In this document: one piece after another, positions 54,709-63,364 of the stretch
Layout of the letters: each line of letters opens with the position of its first letter
How positions within the stretch are numbered: the first letter of the stretch is position 1
Origin: JAAYJK01 sp964501655
GTDB lineage: Bacteria; Bacillota; Syntrophomonadia; Syntrophomonadales; Syntrophomonadaceae
DNA: 64,000 nucleotides
Direction of reading: 5' to 3'
Assembly: GCA_964501655.1 (NCBI GenBank)
Contig: CAZCTN010000001.1
Coordinates: 120,060-184,059, forward strand
The notes under the pieces: generated by a model
What the model was told of the DNA's origin: nothing
The model's database searches: none
What the model saw: the letters and a program-made list of their open reading frames with translations, nothing else
Translations under genes and position numbers: made by a program

Positions 54709-54740
54709 ACGGCTGTTTCCATTCGGGAACAGCCGTATTC
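54709..54740 (+). terminator. Terminator-like hairpin
   Basis: Twelve-base stem ACGGCTGTTTCC / GGGAACAGCCGT (one G-T pair) with an ATTC loop; only ATTCTCC follows, so termination may be inefficient. It could end a transcript from the sigma-54-like promoter. Confidence 0.55.
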
Positions 54741-55066
54741 TCCATTTAAGAACTGATGTAACAGGAACAGCGGACTGAAAAGGAGATAGCATTCCGTTCT
54801 GCAGGAAGGGTCATCCTATCATCCGGATTATTTCTCAGCAACTTTATGCTGGTGGTATCGTTTTATACCATTTAAGCAGGGAAGAGTTTATAATATGAGA
54901 GGGGTGCCCCCAGGCCAGCTGTATTATTATCCTTGGGCAGAATGCAGGCCGTTGATGTGATGATGATCTATGAGGGACAGATGAAGACTTGCATAATGGG
55001 GCCAATCGAAGATAATTTTCCAGTATCATTTAAGTGGCCTTGGTTAGGTGAGGCCCGTCCAAGCCC

Positions 55067-55094
55067 TTGAGTACCAATAGGAGGATGATATAAT
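55067..55094 (+). promoter_or_regulatory. Possible sigma-A promoter of the nfn genes
   Basis: TTGAGT, a 16-base spacer and TATAAT. Confidence 0.5.
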
Positions 55095-55255
55095 CTTAAC
55101 TACGGCCGGATTATTTGCCCCAGAGTTCAAGCAGAACATTAATATGTAAGTATCAGTAGTTTTTCAGAGTTATTAGTTCTTGGGCAGAATCTCCGGCATG
55201 CAGGTGGAACCGGGGCTGTTAAGCAAGTTTGATAGCAGCAAATGCTGATAATAAA

Positions 55256-55465
55256 TTAAGCATAAATCAGGATAGGGGGAGAGAGCATGTTTAAGATTGT
55301 CTTAAAGGAGNNNNNNNNNNNNNNNNNNNNNNNNNNNNNNNNNNNNNNNNNNNNNNNNNNNNNNNNNNNNNNNNNNNNNNNNNNNNNNNNNNNNNNNNNN
55401 NNNNNNNNNNTTAAGCATAAATCAGGATAGGGGGAGAGAGCATGTTTAAGATTGTCTTAAAGGAG
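55256..55465. other. Scaffold gap (100 N) with identical 55-base flanks
   Basis: 55256-55310 and 55411-55465 are the same 55 bases, separated by exactly 100 N (55311-55410). Both include the RBS and the start codon of the nfnA-like gene. This is most simply an unmerged contig overlap with a placeholder gap, so no sequence may be missing here. Confidence 0.9.
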
Positions 55466-56293
55466 GAACTGGCTCCGAAAATCAAGCTGTTCAAAGTAAT
55501 GGCACCTGAGATAGCTCGAAAAGCCAGAGCTGGTCAGTTCATCATTTTGCGTATTGACGAGGAAGGCGAACGGATACCTTTGACCATTGCCGATTTTGAT
55601 GCCCAGGCCGGGACTATTACCATAATTTTTCAGGAAGTGGGAAAGACTACCGACTTGTTAGGTGCCCTGGAGCAGGGTGGTTATCTGCAGGATTTTGTGG
55701 GACCACTGGGTATGGAATCCGAGATCGAAAGCTATGGAACTGTTGTGTGTGTTGGCGGCGGCGTGGGTGTAGCTCCGGTGTTTCCCATTGCCCGAGCATT
55801 GAAAGAGGCCGGCAACACAGTTATATCAATTATAGGTGCCAGGAATTCGGAATTGCTGATCTGGAAAAAAGAGATGAGCCATATCAGCAACAAGCTGTAT
55901 ATTGCAACAGATGACGGCAGCGACGGACAAAAAGGATTGGTCAGTGATGTGCTGGCTGAGATCCTTAGCAGCACCAGCGTTGACCGCATAATTGCCATTG
56001 GGCCGGTGCCTATGATGGAAGCAGTATGTAAGACGGCCCCGGAGAACATTACTGCCATGGTTAGTTTAAATCCTATAATGGTGGATGGTACTGGCATGTG
56101 CGGCGCCTGCCGGGTAGAAGTTGATCAGAAGACCAGGTTTGCCTGCGTGGACGGCCCGGAATTCGACGGACATAAGGTGAACTGGGAGCTGCTTAAAATG
56201 AGGGCCAGGATGTTTGTTGACGAAGAAAGGATAGCGCTCACTCAAAGCTGCGGGGAAGGAGAATGTTCATGTCACAGGAAAAACGCAAAATAA
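55442..56293 (+). CDS. nfnA: NADH-dependent ferredoxin:NADP oxidoreductase small subunit (NfnA/SudB type)
   Basis: 283 residues: an FAD-binding ferredoxin-reductase domain (RIPLTIADFD), an NAD-binding domain (CVGGGVGVAPVFPIARAL) and a C-terminal [2Fe-2S] region (VDGTGMCGACRVEV, FACVDGPEFDGH, then CGEGECSC). With NfnB-like neighbour it would couple NADH and ferredoxin oxidation to NADPH formation by flavin-based bifurcation; a sulfide dehydrogenase role is the alternative. RBS GGGGGAGAG. A second copy of its first codons before the gap is an artefact. Confidence 0.88.
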   Translation: MFKIVLKEELAPKIKLFKVMAPEIARKARAGQFIILRIDEEGERIPLTIADFDAQAGTITIIFQEVGKTTDLLGALEQGGYLQDFVGPLGMESEIESYGTVVCVGGGVGVAPVFPIARALKEAGNTVISIIGARNSELLIWKKEMSHISNKLYIATDDGSDGQKGLVSDVLAEILSSTSVDRIIAIGPVPMMEAVCKTAPENITAMVSLNPIMVDGTGMCGACRVEVDQKTRFACVDGPEFDGHKVNWELLKMRARMFVDEERIALTQSCGEGECSCHRKNAK

Positions 56294-57669
56294 TACCCCA
56301 AAAGCATCCCATGCCGTATCAGGACCCTGCTGCGCGCTGTTCGAATTTTGAAGAAGTAGCCCTGGGGTATTCTGAGGAAACTGCGGTACTGGAGGCCAGC
56401 CGCTGCATCCAGTGTAAAAATAGCCCCTGTATAGATGGATGTCCGGTAGGAATTGATATTTCCGCTTTTATAAAAATGATCTCGGAACGGGATTATGCAG
56501 GAGCCATTAGCAAAATCAAAGAGAAGAATTATTTGCCTGCCATCTGCGGCCGGGTTTGTCCGCAGGAAAGCCAGTGCGAAGCCAAATGCACTATCGGCAA
56601 GAAAAATGAACCGGTGGCTATTGGGCGCCTGGAACGCTTTGTGGCTGATTGGGAGATAGCCCGGAGCATGGAGTCAGCTCCAAAAATCACCCCCAATGGC
56701 AAGCAAGTGGCCGTGGTCGGAGCGGGGCCTTCGGGTTTGACGACAGCTGCCTGTTTGGCCTTGAAGGGGTACGGGGTTACTGTCTTTGAAGCCCTGCATG
56801 TAGCCGGCGGGGTGCTGGTTTATGGAATCCCCGAATTCCGTCTGCCCAAAAAAATTGTAGCCCGAGAGATAGAAAATATATCCAGGCTAGGGGTGGAAAT
56901 AAGAGTTAACGCGGTAGTGGGTAAACTTAACCGTGTCGATGAACTCCTGGAACAGGGCTATGATGCAGTTTATATAGGAACCGGAGCTGGATTGCCCTAC
57001 TTTATGAATATTGCCGGTGAAAATCTTAACGGAGTTTATTCAGCCAATGAATTCCTGACCCGGAATAATCTTATGAAAGCCTATAAATTTCCGGAATATC
57101 TTACTCCGATTCGGGTGGGTAATCGAGTAGCCGTCATCGGCGGAGGAAATGTAGCCATGGACAGTGCCCGAACTGCTCTTAGGCTGGGAGCTGAATCCCA
57201 TATTATCTATCGCCGGACCTTAAAGGAAATGCCTGCTCGTCATGAAGAAATTGAACATGCCATAGAAGAGGGAGTGCAAATCCAATACCTGGCCAGTCCA
57301 ATAGAAATCAAAGGTAATGAGGAGGGAAGAGTAAGCTCAATTTTATGTCAGAGATATGAACTGGGAGAACCGGATGCATCCGGCCGCCGGAGCCCTATTC
57401 CCGTGCCCGGAGAGATGTTCGAAATAGAGGTGGACACGGTGGTTATGGCTATCGGACAGGGTCCCAACCCTCTAGTGCCTCAGACCACTCCTGATTTGAA
57501 GACCAACAAGTGGGGCAATATTATAGCGGATGCCGAAACCGCTGCTACCTCAATGAAAGGTGTTTATGCCGGAGGAGATGTAGTAACCGGTGCAGCTACC
57601 GTAATCCTGGCCATGGGTGCTGGCAAGACAGCTTCTGAAGCCATTGATGCATATCTGCAGGGGAAATAG
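56269..57669 (+). CDS. nfnB: NADH-dependent ferredoxin:NADP oxidoreductase large subunit (NfnB/GltA type)
   Basis: About 466 residues, homologous to the glutamate synthase small subunit. N-terminal iron-sulfur Cys clusters (CIQCKNSPCIDGCPVG and CGRVCPQESQCEAKC), then FAD site VAVVGAGPSGLTTA and NAD(P) site VAVIGGGNVAMDSAR, ending VYAGGDVVTGAATVILAMG. ATG 56269 is 8 bases after GGAAGGAG; the ATG at 56263 is too close. Overlaps nfnA by 25 bases. No GltB-like large glutamate synthase subunit lies next to it, which favours Nfn. Confidence 0.9.
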   Translation: MSQEKRKIIPQKHPMPYQDPAARCSNFEEVALGYSEETAVLEASRCIQCKNSPCIDGCPVGIDISAFIKMISERDYAGAISKIKEKNYLPAICGRVCPQESQCEAKCTIGKKNEPVAIGRLERFVADWEIARSMESAPKITPNGKQVAVVGAGPSGLTTAACLALKGYGVTVFEALHVAGGVLVYGIPEFRLPKKIVAREIENISRLGVEIRVNAVVGKLNRVDELLEQGYDAVYIGTGAGLPYFMNIAGENLNGVYSANEFLTRNNLMKAYKFPEYLTPIRVGNRVAVIGGGNVAMDSARTALRLGAESHIIYRRTLKEMPARHEEIEHAIEEGVQIQYLASPIEIKGNEEGRVSSILCQRYELGEPDASGRRSPIPVPGEMFEIEVDTVVMAIGQGPNPLVPQTTPDLKTNKWGNIIADAETAATSMKGVYAGGDVVTGAATVILAMGAGKTASEAIDAYLQGK

Positions 57670-57699
57670 CAGGTAAGAGAGCAATTGCTTAAACCCACG

Positions 57700-57728
57700 T
57701 TGACATTGTAGTTATACCTGCATATAAT
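57700..57728 (+). promoter_or_regulatory. Sigma-A promoter of the cys operon
   Basis: TTGACA, a 17-base spacer and TATAAT, consensus on both boxes and upstream of the T-box leader. Confidence 0.85.
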
Positions 57729-57749
57729 AACAGTAATTGAATATATAAA

Positions 57750-57999
57750 TGCAGCGAATGGGATAAGTAGGGCGGTTGTCACTGCCAGAGAGAAAGGGTC
57801 ACCGGCTGAGAGCCTTTTCACAGTAAGAGATCGTCTGAATCTGCGCCCGGGAGCAGGTATGCTGAAAATATAATCAGGTAGGCATGTCCGGTGGAAGCCG
57901 TTATAAAATGAAGTGGAGTATATTTATTGCTATATGCTCAAATAGAGTGGAACCACGGAAGCGAAGCCTTTCGTCTCTAATAGAGACGAAAGGCTTTTT
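57750..57999 (+). ncRNA. T-box riboswitch, cysteine specifier
   Basis: The leader has an AGAGAG-containing stem I region, a candidate specifier TGC (Cys) at 57842-57844 in GAATCTGCGCCC, the T-box AGAGTGGAACCACGG (57944-57958) and a 15-base terminator stem with AGCCTTTCGTCTCTA (57965-57979) followed by T5. The UGGA in the T-box would pair with a UCCA tRNA end, as in tRNA-Cys. Uncharged tRNA-Cys should therefore let transcription continue into cysE-cysS. Confidence 0.88.
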
Positions 58000-58019
58000 A
58001 TTTAAGAAGGAGGACAGGT

Positions 58020-58727
58020 ATGTTCAAGACATTGAGGGACGAGGTCAAAGTTGTTTTTGAGCGGGATCCGGCCGCTAGAAGCGTAGTGGAAGTACTATTC
58101 TGTTATCCAGGATTTCATGCGATAATTCATCATCGGGTTGCTCATTTCTTCTATCGCAAACGATGGTATTTCCTGGCGCGCTTCATATCGCATATAAGCC
58201 GTTTTTTGACTGGAATCGAGATCCATCCGGGAGCCAGGATAGGACAGGGTTTCTTTATTGACCACGGTGGAGGGGTAGTTATTGGCGAAACCGCAGAAGT
58301 AGGCGATAATGTTACTATATATCAGGGAGTAACCCTGGGAGGCACCGGGAAAGAAAAAGGAAAAAGACATCCTACCATTGGCAACAATGTAACCATAAGT
58401 GCAGGGGCCAAAGTGCTGGGATCTTTTACCGTAGGAGATAATGTAAAAATTGGCGGAGGTTCAGTGGTATTAAATAGTGTTCCCCCCAATTGCACGGTGG
58501 TAGGAGTCCCGGGCAGAATAGTGAATCGGGAAGGAAGCAGGCTAAGCCAGGGCGGAGTAGATCTGGAGCACCATATGCTTCCAGACCCGGTTGCTGATAT
58601 GTTGTCCACTCTGCAGGAGAAGATCCGGGTCCTGGAAGAGAAAATAGACACTTACGAGAAGGAGGCTAAAGGGTATGAAGATATACAATACCCTCAGTGG
58701 GAAAAAAGAAGAATTGGCAACGCTTGA
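58020..58727 (+). CDS. cysE: Serine O-acetyltransferase
   Basis: First step of cysteine synthesis from serine and acetyl-CoA. 235 residues: an N-terminal helical region, then left-handed beta-helix hexapeptide repeats with the catalytic His/Asp in FIDHGGGVVIGE, and GGTGKEKGKRHPTIG. C-terminal helix (LSTLQEKIRVLEEKIDTYEK) adds a coiled coil beyond the usual end. RBS AGGAGG. Under T-box control; overlaps cysS by 53 bases. Confidence 0.95.
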   Translation: MFKTLRDEVKVVFERDPAARSVVEVLFCYPGFHAIIHHRVAHFFYRKRWYFLARFISHISRFLTGIEIHPGARIGQGFFIDHGGGVVIGETAEVGDNVTIYQGVTLGGTGKEKGKRHPTIGNNVTISAGAKVLGSFTVGDNVKIGGGSVVLNSVPPNCTVVGVPGRIVNREGSRLSQGGVDLEHHMLPDPVADMLSTLQEKIRVLEEKIDTYEKEAKGYEDIQYPQWEKRRIGNA

Positions 58728-60267
58728 GCCCAATCGCGTCAATATTTATGTATGCGGACCTACAACCTACAACTTCATCCATCTAGGCAACGCCAGGCCT
58801 CTGGTAGTATTTGATACCGTAAGGCGATACCTGATATACCGGGGTTTTGATGTAAGCTATGTGCAGAATTTTACTGATGTAGACGATAAGATAATCAACC
58901 GGTCCCGGGAAGAAGGGATAGATGCCCTGGAATTAGGGCAGCGGTATATAGACGAATATTTCCGGGATGCAGATAAACTCAATGTCATGAGAGCAGATGT
59001 TCATCCATGTGTCAGTCAGCATATAGCAGAGATAATAGATGCAGTTGAGGGTCTGGTTAAGAGAGGCTATGCTTATGCAGTAGATGGAGATGTTTATTTT
59101 CGGGTAAAAGCCTTTTCCGAGTATGGCAAACTGTCGGGCAGGAGCCTGGAGGATATGATGGCTGGCGCCCGGGTGGAAATTGATGAACGCAAGGAAGAAG
59201 CGGTGGATTTCGCCCTATGGAAAGCAGCCAAGGAAGGTGAACCGGCCTGGGACAGTCCCTGGGGTAAAGGGCGGCCGGGTTGGCATATAGAATGTTCAGT
59301 AATGTCCACCAAATATCTAGGCGACACTTTTGATATCCACGGAGGTGGAAGCGACCTTATATTTCCCCATCATGAGAACGAAATCGCCCAGGCTGAGGCT
59401 CTCACCGGCCAGCAATTCGTAAAATACTGGATGCACAATGGATTTATTACTGTGAACAATGAGAAAATGTCCAAGTCACTAGGGAATTTCTTTGTTTTGC
59501 GAGATATACTGGCTAAATTTCCCGCTGATGCAATCAGATATTATCTAATATCCACCCATTATCGCAGTCCCCTGGATTTCGATGACGGAAAGCTGGAGGA
59601 AGCTCGCAAGGCCCTGGGCCGACTTAAGACGGCATTGATGCTGGCTGAGGAATTTGCCTCAGAAATGCTTGATATTATACCGCTGGAAGGACCGGCCAGG
59701 GAGTTTTTAAACTCCCTGGCTGAGCTTGAAGAGCAATTTGTCTCGGCTATGGATGATGATTTCAATACCGCTAAAGCGGTAGGATTTCTGTTCGAGATAG
59801 CCCATACCCTTAATTCCTTTGTAGCTGCAGGGAATCCCTCCAGCATCCAGGATCGGGCGGCAGCCTGCCAGGGCAGCGGCATGCTGAGAACCCTGGGAGA
59901 GGTGCTGGGAATCTTTATTGACGCTGAATATGAACAGCAGAATATAGTAGACAGGGTTATGGATATTCTCCTGGAGTTGCGCTCTAACGCTCGTAATGAA
60001 AGAGATTTCCCAACTGCCGACGGAATCAGAGATTTTTTGAACAGTTTGGAAGTCAGCCTGGAAGACAGCAGCAGCGGCAGTCGGGTTAGATATGAGAATC
60101 CACCGGAGCTGCAGGTGGTAATGGATGGGATCCTAGGCTTGCGGGATGACTTTAAGCAAAAGAAAAATTACCCTCGGGCTGATTACATCAGGGATGCCCT
60201 GCTGGAGCAGGGGATAGTGATAGAAGACAGCAGGGAAGGAGCTAGATGGAAATTTGTTAATGCATGA
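58675..60267 (+). CDS. cysS: Cysteinyl-tRNA synthetase with duplicated C-terminal motif
   Basis: Class I synthetase: VYVCGPTTYNFIHLGNARP (HIGH-type, zinc Cys), KMSKS in NNEKMSKSLGNF, and zinc ligands in WHIECSVMS. Length is 530, against about 465-480 for relatives. The extra comes from the C-terminus: residues 424-474 and 482-528 each repeat an LR-x(n)-(D/N)(F/Y)P-(T/R)AD-x-IRD...(V/I)EDS-x-x-G-x-R unit normally present once. ATG 58675 lies inside the cysE end, after GGAGG. Confidence 0.94.
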   Translation: MKIYNTLSGKKEELATLEPNRVNIYVCGPTTYNFIHLGNARPLVVFDTVRRYLIYRGFDVSYVQNFTDVDDKIINRSREEGIDALELGQRYIDEYFRDADKLNVMRADVHPCVSQHIAEIIDAVEGLVKRGYAYAVDGDVYFRVKAFSEYGKLSGRSLEDMMAGARVEIDERKEEAVDFALWKAAKEGEPAWDSPWGKGRPGWHIECSVMSTKYLGDTFDIHGGGSDLIFPHHENEIAQAEALTGQQFVKYWMHNGFITVNNEKMSKSLGNFFVLRDILAKFPADAIRYYLISTHYRSPLDFDDGKLEEARKALGRLKTALMLAEEFASEMLDIIPLEGPAREFLNSLAELEEQFVSAMDDDFNTAKAVGFLFEIAHTLNSFVAAGNPSSIQDRAAACQGSGMLRTLGEVLGIFIDAEYEQQNIVDRVMDILLELRSNARNERDFPTADGIRDFLNSLEVSLEDSSSGSRVRYENPPELQVVMDGILGLRDDFKQKKNYPRADYIRDALLEQGIVIEDSREGARWKFVNA

Positions 60268-60655
60268 CAAGCCGGATATTGATAAACTCAATCAGTATTC
60301 AGCCATAATCCTGGCTTATATTGGAGATGCGGTATTTGAATTAATGGTTCGTGAACACATCATTGCATCAGGTCCTAAAAAGATCAAAGATATCCATCAC
60401 CATACCGTAGACATGGTCAAAGCGAAAAACCAGGCCCGGGCTATAAGGAGTATATACGAAGAGCTCAGCGAAGAAGAGAAAGATATAGCCAGGAGAGGAA
60501 GAAATGCCAAAAGCTCCCCCCCTAAACACGCTGATGTTATAGAATACCGGATGAGTACCGGATTTGAAGCCCTGATAGGATATCTGTATCTGAAAGGTGA
60601 TCAGGAACGACTTTTGTACCTGATCCGCAAAGTGCTGGAGGAGAAGCAGGAATAA
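60260..60655 (+). CDS. mrnC: Mini-ribonuclease III
   Basis: About 131 residues: a single RNase III catalytic domain without a double-stranded RNA-binding domain. Seen: AYIGDAVFELMVREHI and the second acidic site in STGFEALIGYLYL. Matures 23S rRNA in Bacillus. Start uncertain between TTG 60254 and ATG 60260; GGAAGGAG lies at about 60234-60241. Overlaps the end of cysS. Confidence 0.92.
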   Translation: MHDKPDIDKLNQYSAIILAYIGDAVFELMVREHIIASGPKKIKDIHHHTVDMVKAKNQARAIRSIYEELSEEEKDIARRGRNAKSSPPKHADVIEYRMSTGFEALIGYLYLKGDQERLLYLIRKVLEEKQE

Positions 60656-60675
60656 CGGAAGGAGAGACTCAAGCC

Positions 60676-61362
60676 ATGCTTATAATACCACCGGAAGTCA
60701 GAGTACCAGCTTCGCAGCTGGATGAAGGCGTGATGCTGCGTCTGGAGCGTTGTGCCAGGATTTGCTATAAATCAGAGGATAAAATGGACGATGAGTATAA
60801 TACTGCTTTTCTGCAAAGAATTGTGGCCAGCGGTCATGAATCAGTGATAGAGCACGAAAAAGTAACTGCCCTGTTTATCATTGATCGCGGCATATCTCAT
60901 GAACTGGTAAGGCATCGGATCGGCAGCTACAGCCAGGAGTCGACTCGTTATTGCAACTACAGCAAAGATAAATTCGGCCGGGAGATAAGCGTTATAGAAC
61001 CGTTCTTTTACAGTCCGGGAAGCCTGAAATACCGGCTGTGGGAAGAAAGCTGTCTGGTGGCTGAAAAGAACTATCTGGAACTGCTGGACCAGGGTTCCAC
61101 GCCCCAGGAAGCCCGTTCCATACTACCGACCTGTTTGAAAACCGAAATTGCCGTTACCTTTAACCTCAGAGAGTGGAGACACTTTTTCTACATGAGGTGT
61201 TCAGCGGCGGCCCACCCGCAGATGAGGCAGGTTGCTATCCCGTTGCTGTTATTGTTCCGGGAAAGATTCCAAGTATTATTTGACTCGGTGCCCTACGATA
61301 CTTCTTTTCCCTTGGAACATTTCGCTTCGGTATATATAAGTGATGACTTGTTTAACCTATAG
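60676..61362 (+). CDS. thyX: Flavin-dependent thymidylate synthase
   Basis: Makes dTMP from dUMP using methylene-THF and reduced flavin. The ThyX motif RHR-x7-S is present as RHRIGSYSQES, with HESVIEH upstream and the C-terminal RHFFYMRCSAAAHPQMR. 228 residues. AAGGAGAG RBS. It lies between mrnC and rlmB. Confidence 0.95.
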   Translation: MLIIPPEVRVPASQLDEGVMLRLERCARICYKSEDKMDDEYNTAFLQRIVASGHESVIEHEKVTALFIIDRGISHELVRHRIGSYSQESTRYCNYSKDKFGREISVIEPFFYSPGSLKYRLWEESCLVAEKNYLELLDQGSTPQEARSILPTCLKTEIAVTFNLREWRHFFYMRCSAAAHPQMRQVAIPLLLLFRERFQVLFDSVPYDTSFPLEHFASVYISDDLFNL

Positions 61363-61451
61363 AGAGTAAACCGGGGGGGCAATTAATGACCCCGATCGAA
61401 ACCAGTCCGTGAGGCTGGCTTTATGAATTCCAAGCTTTAGCGGAGGAGTAT

Positions 61452-62192
61452 ATGAAAGAAAAACTTGCTGGGATTAACAGCATAATGGAAGCTTTAAAGG
61501 GCAGAAGAAAGATAGAAAAGATACTGGTACAGGAGAACCGACAGGGAAAAAGGATGGCGGAACTATTACAGCTGGCTGGTAAAAAGGGGGTTTATGTTCA
61601 AACGGTAGAAAAAACCCGCCTGGACAAATTATACACCATTGGCAACCACCAGGGTATTATAGCCCTGGTCGATGCTTATCAATACAGCACCCTGGAAGAG
61701 GTGCTTGAATATGCGGCATTGAGACGGGAAGATCCTTTGCTGGTAATTCTGGATGGGATAGAGGACCCCGGCAATTTCGGAGCTATTGTGCGAACGGCCG
61801 AAGGAGCCGGAGTGCATGCCATAATTATTCCCCGTCATAACTCGGTACCGGTAAATGAAACAGTGGGCCGGGCCTCAGCCGGAGCCATCGAATATATGCA
61901 TGTAGTACAGGCCGCTAATCTGGTGAATACCATGAAAATGCTCAAGGAAAAAGGGTTTTGGATAATCGGAGCCGACATGGATGCAGCTTCAAGCTACTTT
62001 GAATCCTCCATCCCTGTTCCTGCGGTTGTAGTAATAGGGGGAGAAGGAAAGGGATTGAGGAGGCTGGTTAAAGAGAATTGCGACCTGTTGGTAAAAATCC
62101 CCATGCAGGGAAAGCTGGGTTCGCTGAACGCATCGGTAGCCGCAGCCCTACTCCTTTACGAAGTGGTTCGGCAGCGCGCAAATGATCAATAA
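61452..62192 (+). CDS. rlmB: 23S rRNA (guanosine-2'-O-)-methyltransferase RlmB, SpoU family
   Basis: 246 residues: an N-terminal substrate-binding domain (INSIMEALKGRRKIEKI) and the SPOUT knot with motif 1 GIEDPGNFGAIVRTAEGAG, motif 2 VVIGGEGKGL and motif 3 KIPMQGKLGSLNASVAAALL. GGAGGAG RBS. Confidence 0.94.
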   Translation: MKEKLAGINSIMEALKGRRKIEKILVQENRQGKRMAELLQLAGKKGVYVQTVEKTRLDKLYTIGNHQGIIALVDAYQYSTLEEVLEYAALRREDPLLVILDGIEDPGNFGAIVRTAEGAGVHAIIIPRHNSVPVNETVGRASAGAIEYMHVVQAANLVNTMKMLKEKGFWIIGADMDAASSYFESSIPVPAVVVIGGEGKGLRRLVKENCDLLVKIPMQGKLGSLNASVAAALLLYEVVRQRANDQ

Positions 62193-62373
62193 AGTAAAAT
62201 CAGGCAATATGATCTGTGCCTGCATTTGCCAGTCGGCCGGATAAAGATGGTGATTGGCAAACCAGCGGGCTTTGATGAGCTAAATTATTTATTTTTGTCT
62301 TACGATAAGGAGAATAAATGGAATAAAATATCTAATTTATTGGATCAAGGGCGGATGGCAACCTGCGGAAGCC

Positions 62374-62402
62374 TTGACGACTCGGGGGTTACCGACTATA
62401 AT
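62374..62402 (+). promoter_or_regulatory. Sigma-A promoter of sigH
   Basis: TTGACG, a 17-base spacer and TATAAT, giving a leader of about 58 bases before the sigH start. Confidence 0.8.
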
Positions 62403-62466
62403 GATTTATAGTGTTCCAAACGTAACAAACTATTTATAGACAAAATAGCTAATGGAGGCGACTGAA

Positions 62467-63117
62467 TTGCTTAGTTCTCTCGCTGCACAGCAATACTATA
62501 TTACCTACTCGGATATGACTGACGAGGAAATAGTGGAATTAGCTCAACAAGGCGAACAGTTTGCGGTTGAGTATCTGGTAGACAAGTATAAGAATTTTGT
62601 GCGAGCAAAAGCCAGATCTTATTTTCTTATCGGTGCCGATAAAGAAGACATCATTCAAGAAGGAATGATCGGCTTATTTAAAGCCATACGAGACTATAAA
62701 CTGGACAAGCTTACCTCTTTTCGAGCTTTTGCGGAATTATGCATCACCCGGCAGATTATTACTGCTATTAAAACCGCCACCCGTCAGAAACATATACCAT
62801 TGAACTCATATGTTTCTTTAAATAAACCGGTATATGATGAGGAATCAGATAGAACCCTTATTGATATTCTATCTACCACCAAGATCACCAATCCCGAAGA
62901 AATAATAATAAGCCGGGAAGAGTTTATATTTATTGAGAAGAAAATGGGGGAAATACTCAGTTCGCTGGAATGGAAAGTTTTAATGGCCTATCTGGAAGGC
63001 AAGTCCTACCAGGAGATTGCGGTTGAGCTGAAAAGGCACGTTAAATCAATTGACAACGCCCTACAGAGGGTAAAAAGGAAGTTGGAAAAATACCTGGAAG
63101 ACAGACACGAGCTGTAA
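62467..63117 (+). CDS. sigH: RNA polymerase sigma-H factor
   Basis: 216 residues, close to the 218 of B. subtilis SigH, which drives early sporulation and transition-phase genes. Seen: region 2 YFLIGADKEDIIQEGMIGLFKAIRDY and region 4 helix SYQEIAVELKRHVKSIDNAL. TTG 62467 is chosen: GGAGG (62454-62458) is 8 bases upstream, whereas the in-frame ATG at 62452 overlaps it. Downstream of the rlmB neighbourhood as in Bacillus. Confidence 0.95.
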   Translation: MLSSLAAQQYYITYSDMTDEEIVELAQQGEQFAVEYLVDKYKNFVRAKARSYFLIGADKEDIIQEGMIGLFKAIRDYKLDKLTSFRAFAELCITRQIITAIKTATRQKHIPLNSYVSLNKPVYDEESDRTLIDILSTTKITNPEEIIISREEFIFIEKKMGEILSSLEWKVLMAYLEGKSYQEIAVELKRHVKSIDNALQRVKRKLEKYLEDRHEL

Positions 63118-63277
63118 AAGCAGCTGAAAGGCAGCATGGTCCAGTCACCCCCTCCTACTCCCAAGGCCCATCCGTCCGGTGATAACTTAAGGGGCAAGAT
63201 AAGCGAATCAGACAAAAGAGAATCAGGACTTAACTATTGACTTTGTAAAGCTCAGCGTATACAATATTACTTGCTGA

Positions 63278-63353
63278 GCCGAGCTAGCTCAATCGGTAGA
63301 GCAGCTGATTTGTAATCAGCAGGTTGCGGGTTCAAGTCCTGTGCTCGGCTCCA
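63278..63353 (+). tRNA. tRNA-Thr (anticodon TGT)
   Basis: GCCGAGC/GCTCGGC acceptor, TTTGTAA anticodon loop, encoded CCA. First of five tRNA genes. Confidence 0.95.
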
Positions 63354-63364
63354 CTAATAATCAT

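Larger units (their letters stand above)
54207..55441 (+). other. Gene-free, structure-rich stretch with a scaffold gap
   Basis: More than 1.1 kb of real sequence without a convincing gene. It contains several hairpins just after the 70-residue ORF (about 54225-54245 and 54256-54272), two long inverted repeats, three tandem 22-base units, a terminator-like hairpin, a promoter near 55067 and a 100-N gap. The 54844-55029 - strand frame looks spurious. Confidence 0.7.

Noticed and set aside
54844..55029. 61-codon - strand frame in the gene-free region
   Set aside because: No RBS, odd composition, and it overlaps a promoter-like TATAAT site.
55200..55225. GGTGGAACCGGGG string resembling a T-box
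   Set aside because: No terminator follows, no stem I or specifier is visible, and the downstream gene is not amino-acid related.
56263..57669. Glutamate synthase small subunit as the function of the nfnB-like gene
   Set aside because: The adjacent reductase-type subunit and absence of a large GltB gene fit Nfn better, though sequence alone cannot exclude it.
62226..62411. 61-codon frame between rlmB and sigH
   Set aside because: TTG start without an RBS, overlapped by a strong sigma-A promoter; no recognisable family.
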